Assembly: GCF_014126615.1 (NCBI RefSeq)
Contig: NZ_CP059896.1
Coordinates: 2,428,501-2,492,500, forward strand
Length of the DNA stretch: 64,000 nucleotides
From: Ciceribacter thiooxidans
GTDB lineage: Bacteria > Pseudomonadota > Alphaproteobacteria > Rhizobiales > Rhizobiaceae
Direction of reading: 5' to 3'
Below, piece by piece: positions 37,130-44,710 of this stretch; within the stretch, counting starts at the first letter, position 1, and every line of letters starts with the position of its first letter. The notes below the pieces were generated by a model. It had not been told where the DNA came from, searched no databases, and saw nothing but the letters and a program-made list of their open reading frames with translations. The position numbers were made by a program, and so were the translations under genes.

Positions 37130-37222
37130 TGCGGTGTAGCTTAACGGATAGAGCCCTTACTTTCTACGTGCCTGCTCGTCAGGACGGGTAAGGTGATGCG
37201 GGTTCGACTCCCGCCACCGCGG
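37130..37222 (+). tRNA. tRNA-like gene with about 20 extra bases in the anticodon loop (Arg-UCU-like)
   Basis: The cloverleaf parts are all present. Acceptor TGCGGTG (37130-37136) pairs with CACCGCG (37215-37221, first pair T-G). T8-A9 is followed by D arm GCTTAACGGATAGAGC, anticodon stem CCTTAC (37155-37160) with GTAAGG (37188-37193), variable TGAT, and T arm GCGGG-TTCGACT-CCCGC. The loop is 27 bases instead of 7. It starts TTTCTAC, which would place anticodon TCT at 37163-37165. The extra bases (37168-37187) hold a small hairpin, CCTG-CTCGT-CAGG. CCA is not encoded. It is either an interrupted tRNA or a decayed one. Confidence 0.6.
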
Positions 37223-37490
37223 GCCTGTGCTTTTAGGCAATTGGCATCTGTCACATACAATCTCATAAGCAGAAAGACGAGAACGACCTGGTCTCCGACA
37301 TTGCAGGTGGCCCTGTCTCAGTGACCGCTTTTAGGGATTGCGCGACGAGTAGGCAACAACGCCCGCAATGAAGGTGCCAACGCCGCGCCGGTATCACTCG
37401 GCGGCATTTGTTGCCTGACTTCGGATACTTCCTTCAGCCGCGACAGGAACTTCCGGGGCCCCTCCCCGGCCCCGCAGCCCCGAGCCGCCT

Positions 37491-38213
37491 CTACTGCCAG
37501 ACGACGATGCGGGCCTTGTTCGGGACGCGGTCGTAGAGGTCGATGACGTCCTGGTTCATCAGGCGCACGCAGCCGGAGGAGACCGCCTTGCCGATCGACT
37601 GCCATTCCGGCGAGCCGTGCAGGCGGTAGAGCGTGTCTTCGCCGTTCTGGAAGATGTAGAGCGCGCGAGCGCCGAGCGGGTTCTTGAGGCCGGGCGGCAT
37701 GCCGCCGTTGTCGGCCGAATATTTCGCAAGCTCCGGCTGGCGGGCGATCATCTCTCCCGGCGGCGTCCATTTCGGCCATTTCTGGCGCCACTGGATGACG
37801 CCGGTGCCCTGCCAGGCGAAGCCCTCGCGGCCGATGCCGACGCCGTAGCGCATCGCGGTTCCACCTGATTCGACCAAATAGAGGAAGCGCGAGGGCGTAT
37901 CGACGACGATGGTGCCCGGCGGCTGGCCGGTCGGATCGATGACCCGCTGGCGATAGTAGCGCGGGTCGATCCGCTCGTAGGGCACCGCGGGGATGACGAA
38001 ACCGCCGTCGACGATCTCGCTGTACATCGCCGCGACCTCGGCCGAACCGCGGGCGGGTGGACGGGCGATGCTCATCGGGCCGCCATAGGCCGGCGCCGGA
38101 GCGTAAGGACGATTGTAGGTACCGGAGGAGGCGCAGCCCGCAAGCAGGCTTGCGGCGCCGACACCGGAGAGGGAAAGAAAGGCGCGCCGAGAGAGGGAAC
38201 CGGGAAGTGTCAT
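37491..38213 (-). CDS. L,D-transpeptidase (YkuD), lipoprotein-like
   Basis: 240 residues. The N-terminus has a twin-arginine and lipobox signal (RRAFLSLSGVGAASLLAGCA). The YkuD domain at about 100-240 ends in the catalytic HGSPEWQSIGKAVSSGCVRL, with the nucleophilic Cys. It makes 3-3 cross-links or attaches proteins to peptidoglycan in the periplasm. A paralogue lies immediately upstream on the same strand. Confidence 0.88.
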   Translation of the reverse strand: MTLPGSLSRRAFLSLSGVGAASLLAGCASSGTYNRPYAPAPAYGGPMSIARPPARGSAEVAAMYSEIVDGGFVIPAVPYERIDPRYYRQRVIDPTGQPPGTIVVDTPSRFLYLVESGGTAMRYGVGIGREGFAWQGTGVIQWRQKWPKWTPPGEMIARQPELAKYSADNGGMPPGLKNPLGARALYIFQNGEDTLYRLHGSPEWQSIGKAVSSGCVRLMNQDVIDLYDRVPNKARIVVWQ

Positions 38214-38386
38214 GGGGGAATCGGGCTTCCTGTGCAGTTTCGGGGTCGGGGAAGGATTAAAGCGGTGAAACCCTAAACGTTCCCCTTACGCCATGTTGTG
38301 ACATGACGGGTCGCTAAAAGACATACACGGTGATGCCGCAGGAAGTATTCACATTTGCGCGATGGCGCGGAGAGCGGCCGCCGCCG

Positions 38387-39214
38387 TCAGAGGACGACGA
38401 TCGGGGCCTTGCCGCCGACGCGATCGTAGAGATCGATGATGTCCTGGTTGAACATCCGCACGCAGCCGGACGAGGTGGCCTTGCCGACCGACTGCCAGTC
38501 CGGCGTGCCGTGGACGCGGTAGAGCGTGTCCTTGCCGTCCTGATAGATGTAGAGCGCGCGGGCACCGAGCGGATTGTTGAGGCCGGCCTCCAGCCCGCCT
38601 TCGGAGGCCGAGAACGGGCGCAGGTCCGGCTGGCGCGAGACCATCTCGCTGCTCGGGGTCCAGCGCGGCCATTTCTGCTTGAGCGCAATGACGCCGCGTC
38701 CCGACCAGGAAAAGCCGGCGCGGCCGAGGCCGACGCCGTAGCGGATCGCCTTGCCGCCCGGCTCGACGAAATAGAGGAAATGCGCCTTGGTATCGACGAC
38801 GATGGTGCCCGGCTTTTCCGAGGTCGGATAATCCACCTCCTCGCGCAGGTAGCGCCGGTCGACGCGGTCGAGCGGGATCGGCGGCAGCGTATGGCCCTCG
38901 TCGCGCATGATCCCGTACATCGTGCGATGGATCGGGTTGGTGACGGGAAGCCCGTAGGTCTGGTGGAACTGGGTGGAGTAGAGGCGCTGCTGCGGCACCG
39001 GCTGGCTCTCGGACGGAAGCACGCGGGCGGGCTCGTTCCAGACCGGCGCCACCTCGTCCTGGAAGACCTCGATGTTCATGCGACTGGTATCGGTCACGAA
39101 GAGGCAACCGCCCAGCGACGAAAGCATCACGGCACCGGCGACGAGACCGCCGACGCGCCGCAAGGTCCCGACCTTCGAAGAAATAGCCTTTGCCACCATG
39201 GTCCACCGCTTCAT
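38387..39214 (-). CDS. L,D-transpeptidase (YkuD), second tandem copy
   Basis: About 275 residues with a lipobox-like signal (GAVMLSSLGGCLF). The YkuD domain ends HGTPDWQSVGKATSSGCVRM with the catalytic Cys. It is closely similar to the neighbour in the last 130 residues and differs at the N-terminus. The start is ambiguous between ATG 39214 and ATG 39199. The two copies probably arose by duplication, but have separate leaders. Confidence 0.86.
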   Translation of the reverse strand: MKRWTMVAKAISSKVGTLRRVGGLVAGAVMLSSLGGCLFVTDTSRMNIEVFQDEVAPVWNEPARVLPSESQPVPQQRLYSTQFHQTYGLPVTNPIHRTMYGIMRDEGHTLPPIPLDRVDRRYLREEVDYPTSEKPGTIVVDTKAHFLYFVEPGGKAIRYGVGLGRAGFSWSGRGVIALKQKWPRWTPSSEMVSRQPDLRPFSASEGGLEAGLNNPLGARALYIYQDGKDTLYRVHGTPDWQSVGKATSSGCVRMFNQDIIDLYDRVGGKAPIVVL

Positions 39215-39349
39215 GCCGCTCAAAACTTGCGACACCCTGCCAGACGCGGCTGGCGCGAAGCTGTCGTCGGGACCGCAGGCCGCAACAATCCGCGCCCGAA
39301 CCGAAGGCCTAAATATACTTGATTATACTTGTAAGAATTAATAAATAAA

Positions 39350-39389
39350 CTCCGGCCGGCCGCCGACGATGTGTCGCGGCCGGCCGGAG
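39350..39389 (-). terminator. Rho-independent terminator with 14-bp perfect stem
   Basis: CTCCGGCCGGCCGC (39350-39363) pairs perfectly with GCGGCCGGCCGGAG (39376-39389). Read on the minus strand it is followed by TTTATTTATTAATTC. It ends the transcript of the 66-residue membrane protein gene. Confidence 0.75.
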
Positions 39390-39470
39390 CCAGCAGTGGC
39401 GCGCCAAGGGTCCGCCAACACCTGACCGCCGCTCGGTGTCGACAAGCGCGCCTTGCTTCCCCCTAAGGGA

Positions 39471-39671
39471 TCAGGCCATCGGCGGCTTCATCGCCGTATA
39501 GATCTTCTTGCCGAGAACCGCCGCAACCGGCAATGCCAGCACGCAGCCGGCGGCGAATGCGCCGGCGATCTGCCAGCGTTCCATCATGCCGAGCGAAAGA
39601 ACAGCCGTTACCGCAGCGCCGGCCAGCGCCGTCGCGACAAGAATATAGAGGACCGCAGAAAGACGAAACAT
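39471..39671 (-). CDS. Small two-segment membrane protein (66 aa)
   Basis: Two hydrophobic helices: LSAVLYILVATALAGAAVTA and IAGAFAAGCVLALPVAAVLG, with a short positively charged end (KKIYTAMKPP). No named family. It is followed by a strong terminator, supporting a real single-gene transcript. Confidence 0.65.
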   Translation of the reverse strand: MFRLSAVLYILVATALAGAAVTAVLSLGMMERWQIAGAFAAGCVLALPVAAVLGKKIYTAMKPPMA

Positions 39672-39863
39672 TTATGACCTCCGTCAAATATCACGCATCC
39701 GAGACTATTACTGCGGGAATGAGGTGCATTGATCTAGAACAAACGATGCCGACGGCAGACACACCCGAACGGCACGAATCGGCCTTGTCGCCCTGCGGCA
39801 AGTTCGCGCATGATCGCGCCGCCGCGAGGGCGGGGAAAAGGCAAAGAACGGACGGGGCGGGCG

Positions 39864-41234
39864 ATGGCGACGAGACGCGAGGTGATCACCGGACTTGTGG
39901 GCGGGGCGCTTGCCGCCGCGATCGGCAGCGGGCCGGCGGGCGCCGCCTCCAATGTGGCGGGCACCGAGCTGCGCGGCTCGATCGACGCCGCCAAGGCCGG
40001 CATCCTGCCTGGCGCCTCCGACAACTTGAGCCGGCGGATGCAGGCGCTTCTCGACGAGGCGGCGGCGAAGGGGCTGGAGGTCTTCCTGCCGCCCGGCAAT
40101 TACAGCGTCTCCAATCTCACCCTGCCGGACGGCACCCGGCTTTCCGGCGTGCCGGGCGCCACCCGGCTTTCCTACAGCGGCGACGGCCACCTGATTGCCG
40201 CCGCCGACACCGCGCGCATCGACATTGCCGACATCGTGCTCGACGGCGCCAACAGCTGGCTCGGCGACCATACCGAGGCGCTGCTTTCCTTCCGCAACGT
40301 CGCCGATCTCAGGATCGTCAATTGCGAGATCGCCGGCAGCCGCAAGCACGCCGTCTCGCTGGAGCGCTGCGGCGGACGCTTCGAGGACAACCGCGTCACC
40401 GGCGCCGCCCTCGCCGCGCTCATCTCGCACGAAGGCAACGCGCTCTCCGTCACCGGCAACCACATTTCCGACTGCGGCAACGGCGGCATCCTCGTGCATC
40501 GCTGGACGAAGGGCGCCGACGAGAGCGTGATCTCCGGCAACCGCATCGCGCGGATCGCCGCCAACGACGGCGGCACCGGGCAGAACGGCAACGGCATCAA
40601 TCTCTTCCGCGCCGACAACGTGATCGTTTCCGGCAACCACGTCTCCGACTGCGCCTTCTCGGCGATCCGCGCCAACTCCTCCTCCGACGTGCAGATCACC
40701 GGCAACCAGTGCCTGCGCTCGGGCGAGACGGCGATCTTCGTCGAGTTCGCCTTCGAGGGGGCGATCGTCTCGTCCAACCTCGTCGACGGGGCGGCGAACG
40801 GCATCGTCGCCGTCAATTTCAACGAGGGCGGGCGGCTTGCGAGCGTCGGCGCCAACGTCATCCGCAACCTGTCGCTCAAAGGCCCCTATGCCAACGACGA
40901 GGCGGGCTTCGGCATCGGCATCTCGGCCGAGGCGGATACGGCGATCTCCGGCAACGTGATCGAGAACGCCCCGCGCGCCGGCCTGATGATCGGCTGGGGT
41001 CCCTACCTGCGCAACGTGCTGGCGAGCGGCAACATCATCCGCGGTGCCCCGGTCGGCATCGCCGTCTCGGTGGTCGAAGGGGCTGGCACGGCGATGCTCT
41101 CCGGCAACCTGATCGAAGGCGCGAAGGACGGCGCGATCGTCGGCTACCGCTGGAAGGACCGGGCGACCGGCGACCTCGTCACCGGCGGTGACGCCCCCGC
41201 CCCTCTGGTGATCGAGGGCAACCGCGCACTCTGA
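39864..41234 (+). CDS. Tat-exported right-handed beta-helix protein (TIGR03808-like)
   Basis: 456 residues. A twin-arginine signal ([17 protein letters not shown]) is followed by repeated 'SGN.I' turns ([52 protein letters not shown]). These are typical of a parallel beta-helix, as in the rhizobial TIGR03808 Tat-translocated repeat family. I chose ATG 39864, which puts the RR motif near residue 4. It is probably periplasmic; its role is unknown. Confidence 0.85.
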   Translation: MATRREVITGLVGGALAAAIGSGPAGAASNVAGTELRGSIDAAKAGILPGASDNLSRRMQALLDEAAAKGLEVFLPPGNYSVSNLTLPDGTRLSGVPGATRLSYSGDGHLIAAADTARIDIADIVLDGANSWLGDHTEALLSFRNVADLRIVNCEIAGSRKHAVSLERCGGRFEDNRVTGAALAALISHEGNALSVTGNHISDCGNGGILVHRWTKGADESVISGNRIARIAANDGGTGQNGNGINLFRADNVIVSGNHVSDCAFSAIRANSSSDVQITGNQCLRSGETAIFVEFAFEGAIVSSNLVDGAANGIVAVNFNEGGRLASVGANVIRNLSLKGPYANDEAGFGIGISAEADTAISGNVIENAPRAGLMIGWGPYLRNVLASGNIIRGAPVGIAVSVVEGAGTAMLSGNLIEGAKDGAIVGYRWKDRATGDLVTGGDAPAPLVIEGNRAL

Positions 41235-41343
41235 GACGGGCGGCGGAAATCTCGGAGCACCGGCAGAACCCGCTTCAAGCGCCGCGGTTTTGCCGCTAGG
41301 CTTGCCGCCGACCCGCCCCGTTTCCGACAGGAGATTCCCCCCT

Positions 41344-42000
41344 ATGCTCAAGATCTACGGCGTCTACAAATCGAGGGCGACGCGCCCGCTCTGGCTCGCC
41401 GGCGAACTCGGCCTCGCCTTCGAGCACGTGCCGGTTCTCCAGGCCCGCAAGCTCGACGACCCGCTTGCCGAAGACGCGCAGATCAACACCCGCACGCCCG
41501 CCTTTCTCGAGCTCTGCCCGATGGGCGTCATCCCGGCGATGGAGGACGACGGGCTGGTGCTCTTCGAGAGCATGGCGATCAACCTCTATCTCGCCAAGAA
41601 GCATGGCGGGCCGCTCGCACCCGCCGATCTCCGCGAGGACGCGCTGATGACGCAGTGGTCGTTCTTCGGCGCCACCGAGATCGAGACCAACGCGCTGAAA
41701 ATATCGACGGCCGCCGCGGAAGGCCGGCTCGAAAGCAGCAAGGACGAGGTGGAGGCGGTGGCGCGTCTGCTCAAGCGGCCGTTCGCCGTGCTCGAACGGC
41801 ATTTTTCCGAGAACGACTATCTGGTCGGGGGCCGCTTCACCGTCGCAGACATCAACCTCGCCGAGATCGTCCGCTACGCGCAGGCGCACGCGCCGCTCTT
41901 CGACGCGCATCCGAAGCTGAAGGCCTGGCTCGCGCGCTGCCAGTCGCGGGCCGCCTTCAAGGCGATGTGGGAAAAGCGGCTTTCCGAGCCGACGCCCTGA
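41344..42000 (+). CDS. Glutathione S-transferase family protein
   Basis: 218 residues. The N-terminal thioredoxin-fold half contains [20 protein letters not shown] with the cis-proline and glutathione-binding ES. The C-terminal helical half has [17 protein letters not shown]. It conjugates or transfers glutathione; the substrate is unknown. ATG 41344 fits the family start LKIYGVYKS. Confidence 0.86.
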   Translation: MLKIYGVYKSRATRPLWLAGELGLAFEHVPVLQARKLDDPLAEDAQINTRTPAFLELCPMGVIPAMEDDGLVLFESMAINLYLAKKHGGPLAPADLREDALMTQWSFFGATEIETNALKISTAAAEGRLESSKDEVEAVARLLKRPFAVLERHFSENDYLVGGRFTVADINLAEIVRYAQAHAPLFDAHPKLKAWLARCQSRAAFKAMWEKRLSEPTP

Positions 42001-42079
42001 CGGTCAGGGGCCCGTCCGGCTTGCATGGCGGCGGGAAGACGCTAGGCTTGGTCCGAGGACAGCTTACGGAGGAGGATCC

Positions 42080-42499
42080 ATGCGCCCGTTTCATCTGGCT
42101 TTTCCCGTCACCGACCTCGAGGCGACGCGGCATTTCTACGGCACCGTGCTCGGCTGCCGGATCGGCCGCGAAAGCCCCGGCAAGTGGATCGACTTCGATC
42201 TCTTCGGGCACCAGATGTCGGCGCACCTGCGCTCCGAAATGCCGAAGGACACGGCGAGCGGCTCGGTCGACGGCGACGTGGTGCCGATCCCGCATTTCGG
42301 GGTGATCCTCGGCACCGACGACTTCGTCGCGCTGGCGCGCCGGCTCGAGGCCGATCCGGCGACCCGCTGGGGGCTGAAACCCAAGCTCCGCTTCGAGGGA
42401 CAGGCCGGCGAACAGCGCACCATGTTCGTCTTCGACCCCTCGGGCAATGCGCTGGAATTCAAGGCCTTCACCGACGACCTCGCGATCTTCGCCGTGTGA
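42080..42499 (+). CDS. VOC-family protein (single domain)
   Basis: 139 residues: HLAFPVTDLEATRHFYGTVL at the start, GHQMSAHL with a likely metal His, and FDPSGNALEFKAF near the end. This is a glyoxalase/bleomycin-resistance fold. GGAGGAG lies just before the ATG. It follows the GST by 79 bases, in the same direction. Confidence 0.85.
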   Translation: MRPFHLAFPVTDLEATRHFYGTVLGCRIGRESPGKWIDFDLFGHQMSAHLRSEMPKDTASGSVDGDVVPIPHFGVILGTDDFVALARRLEADPATRWGLKPKLRFEGQAGEQRTMFVFDPSGNALEFKAFTDDLAIFAV

Positions 42500-42833
42500 G
42501 GGGGCGACGGGGGTGATGGGTCAATGTCCATTGCGCAGAAGACTTATGAGCAAGGGACGAGTCTTTTCGGCGACGCAAACACCTTACCGTCATGCCGGAC
42601 TTGATCCGGCATCCAGCGGCGCGATGTCCATCGCGCGGGAGACCTTTGGGAGCGACGCGTAGAAGAAGAGTCTTTTCGGCTCGCGGACGCTCGCCGGCTG
42701 GATCCCGGCTCAGGGCCGGGATGACGGAGGGGGTGTCGCCGAGTGGTAGAGCGCCTGCGAGACCGACGGAGTGAGCTGCCTCCGGAAGGACGGAGACGAA
42801 GGTGCCCCCTGAGATCTCTTCCGCTCCGGCGCT
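42500..42833. other. Non-coding stretch: direct-repeat copy plus a folded segment
   Basis: It contains the 42587-42727 repeat element and then a stretch (42729-42812) beginning GGGGGTGTCGCCGAGTGGTA and ending GGTGCCCCCT. That stretch can pair its ends and resembles a tRNA 5' half, but it has no T arm. No protein gene is seen. Confidence 0.6.
42587..42727. repeat. 141-bp element with 30-bp inverted ends, left copy flanking GIY-YIG gene
   Basis: It starts CCGTCATGCCGGACTTGATC and ends CTGGATCCCGGCTCAGGGCC followed by GGGATGACGG. The reverse complement of the end matches the start at most positions. It is in direct orientation with, and closely similar to, 43196-43342. Confidence 0.7.
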
Positions 42834-43124
42834 TCAGAGACCATGGAGATAATGGCTGATATCCTGCCAGTCGGGATTGAGGGTCTCGATCAGGTCGAGC
42901 TTCCATTTGCGTGGCCATTTCTTGATCGTCTTCTCGCGTACGATTGCATCGGTCACAAGGTCATGCTCCTCGAACCAGACCAGCGTTTTGACACCGTAGC
43001 GGCTGGTAAAGCCGGGGATAAGTTCATGCTGGTGTTCGTAGAGGCGGCGCGCCAGATCGCTGGTCACGCCGGTATAGAGCGTACCGTTACGTTGCGAGGC
43101 GAGAATATAAACATAGCCCTTCAT
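42834..43124 (-). CDS. GIY-YIG nuclease domain protein
   Basis: 96 residues, a minimal GIY-YIG domain (YhbQ/UPF0213-like). GYVYILAS and LYTGVTSDL are the two name motifs, followed by an Arg (RRLYEHQ) and a later Glu (REKTIKKWPRKWK). ATG 43124 gives the family-typical start. It lies between two direct copies of a 141-147-bp repeat. Confidence 0.85.
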   Translation of the reverse strand: MKGYVYILASQRNGTLYTGVTSDLARRLYEHQHELIPGFTSRYGVKTLVWFEEHDLVTDAIVREKTIKKWPRKWKLDLIETLNPDWQDISHYLHGL

Positions 43125-43195
43125 CGCCGCATTATGGGCACCCGGAACCGGCAAACTCAAGCTTGGGTTGTATTCTCCCGTGATGCAAACACTTG

Positions 43196-43342
43196 CCGTC
43201 ATGCCGGGCTTGACCCGGCATCCAGTCGCGCGATGTCCATCGCGGGGGGGGGGACGCTTTGGGCGCGACCCGTAGGAGAAGAGTGTCTTTTCGGCTTGCG
43301 GACGCTCGCCGGCTGGATCGCGGCTCAAGGCCGGGATGACGG
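43196..43342. repeat. 147-bp element, right copy flanking GIY-YIG gene
   Basis: It starts CCGTCATGCCGGGCTTGACC and ends CTGGATCGCGGCTCAAGGCC followed by GGGATGACGG. The homology with the left copy also includes about 13 bases upstream (GCAAACACTT). A run of nine Gs is at about 43244-43253. Confidence 0.7.
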
Positions 43343-43359
43343 AGTGAGGTGCTCGACCC

Positions 43360-44367
43360 TCACGAAAACAGCGCGTCCGTCACCCGCACGTCGCCGACGT
43401 GCAGGCCGTTCCAGTTGCGCATGGAATGGTTCGCCATGCCCATAAGGGCAGTCTCTTCGGCGCTGTCCCTGTCGAACTGGCGGGCGAGCAAGGCGGCGAC
43501 CATCGCCTCGGCGGCGCGGCTCGTGCCGTCCTCACACTTGACGGCGATCGAGACGCCGGTTTCCGGGATCAGTGCGCAGAAGACGCCTTCCGCGCCGGTC
43601 TTGGCGAAGATCCGGCCCGGCGCCACTTGCATCAGCTTCGTGCAGAAGCGCTTGGTGCCGGCGACGAAGAAGGGTTCGGCCATGCAGGCCTCGATCAGCC
43701 GGCGGGAGGCAGCGGCGCGGGCGGCGCCGAGCCCCCTGCCCGTCGCCATCTTCGAAAAACCGCGGGCGAGCGCAACGAGCGGCACGGCATAGGTCGGGAT
43801 TGAGCAGCCGTCGGTGCCGCAGTTGTCGCGGCCGAGCGGCGTGCCGGTCAAGTCCGCCATGACGGCGCGGATTTCCGCCTGCAGCGGATGGTCGTAATCG
43901 ACGTAGCCCTTCGGATCGAAGCCCATGTGGCACGAGGCACAGACGAAGCCCGAATGCTTTCCGGAGCAGTTGTTGTGAAGGGCGGTCGGCCTCTCGAGCG
44001 TGCGGGCCTGATGGATGAGGGTCGCCTGGTCGAAAGACCAGTGGGCGCCGCATTCGAGCGTCTCGACGCTGCGCCCGGCCTTGGCGAGCATGGCGGCGGC
44101 CGTCTCGACATGGGCGTCCTCGCCGGAATGGGAGGAGCAGGCGAGCGCCAGCTCACGATTGCCGAAGCCGTAGGCGTCGGCGGCACCGCTCTCGACCAGC
44201 GGCAGCGCCTGCATCGCCTTGCAGGCCGAACGCGGGAAGGTCGGCGCCTCAATGTCGCCCACTGCAGTCATCACGTCGCCATGGCCGTCGACCACGACGG
44301 CGATGCCGCGATGGCGGCTTTCGACGAGATTTCCACGGGTGACTTCGACGGTGACGGGGTTCGACAT
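43360..44367 (-). CDS. Asparaginase (Rhizobium etli type, AnsA/ReAV-like)
   Basis: 335 residues that hydrolyse L-asparagine to aspartate and ammonia. Motifs of the rhizobial class are present: PRSACKAMQALPL (Ser/Lys pair), CSSHSGED, and LHNNCSGKHSGF with the Cys and Lys of the zinc site, plus RDNCGTDGCSIP with the second Cys. Length fits the family. It lies 84 bases past the terminator of the peptide gene, so it needs its own promoter. Confidence 0.87.
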   Translation of the reverse strand: MSNPVTVEVTRGNLVESRHRGIAVVVDGHGDVMTAVGDIEAPTFPRSACKAMQALPLVESGAADAYGFGNRELALACSSHSGEDAHVETAAAMLAKAGRSVETLECGAHWSFDQATLIHQARTLERPTALHNNCSGKHSGFVCASCHMGFDPKGYVDYDHPLQAEIRAVMADLTGTPLGRDNCGTDGCSIPTYAVPLVALARGFSKMATGRGLGAARAAASRRLIEACMAEPFFVAGTKRFCTKLMQVAPGRIFAKTGAEGVFCALIPETGVSIAVKCEDGTSRAAEAMVAALLARQFDRDSAEETALMGMANHSMRNWNGLHVGDVRVTDALFS

Positions 44368-44451
44368 GGCAGATCTCGATCCTGTTTCGACTGCCGTCGT
44401 TGATAGACCATCCGGCCGCGCGATGCATCGGGAGAGACCGGCGCCACGAAC

Positions 44452-44477
44452 AAAAAAAGGACCGCGCGAGGCGGTCC
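44452..44477 (-). terminator. Rho-independent terminator after the 24-aa peptide gene
   Basis: GGACCGC (44459-44465) pairs with GCGGTCC (44471-44477). Read on the minus strand it is followed by seven Ts. It lies 64 bases past the peptide stop. Confidence 0.8.
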
Positions 44478-44541
44478 TTCCATGAGTTTGGTCCGGAGAA
44501 GGACCCGGATCGGCGTATCGCCGCTCCGATCAAAGCTCGGA

Positions 44542-44616
44542 TCAGGCCGAGGGCTGCCCCGTCGTGACCGACGCCTTGACCAAGCCCTTCACGCAAACCG
44601 AAATCTCACTAGACAT
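44542..44616 (-). CDS. 24-residue peptide with an extreme Shine-Dalgarno
   Basis: 24 codons: MSSEISVCVKGLV, then KASVTTGQPSA. The ribosome site contains GGAGGTGATCC, an 11-base perfect complement to the 16S rRNA 3' end, 1 base before ATG (GGAGG itself is 7 bases before). The first codons are A/T-rich, as in strongly translated genes. One Cys (C8) and seven Ser/Thr occur in 24 residues. It follows a GT41-type O-glycosyltransferase gene by 94 bases and is followed by a strong terminator. It is too short for most gene finders and has no named family. A modified peptide product is an inference. Confidence 0.6.
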   Translation of the reverse strand: MSSEISVCVKGLVKASVTTGQPSA

Positions 44617-44710
44617 CGGATCACCTCCCTTCGTTACGTTGACGTTGGATTGAAGATAGGAGCGGAACCGCGGCGTTACAAGCACAAATACTAAAATAGG
44701 CGATCCGCCC

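Noticed and set aside
43244..43253. Run of nine Gs as a phase-variation tract
   Set aside because: It lies inside a non-coding repeat element, not in a gene or promoter core.
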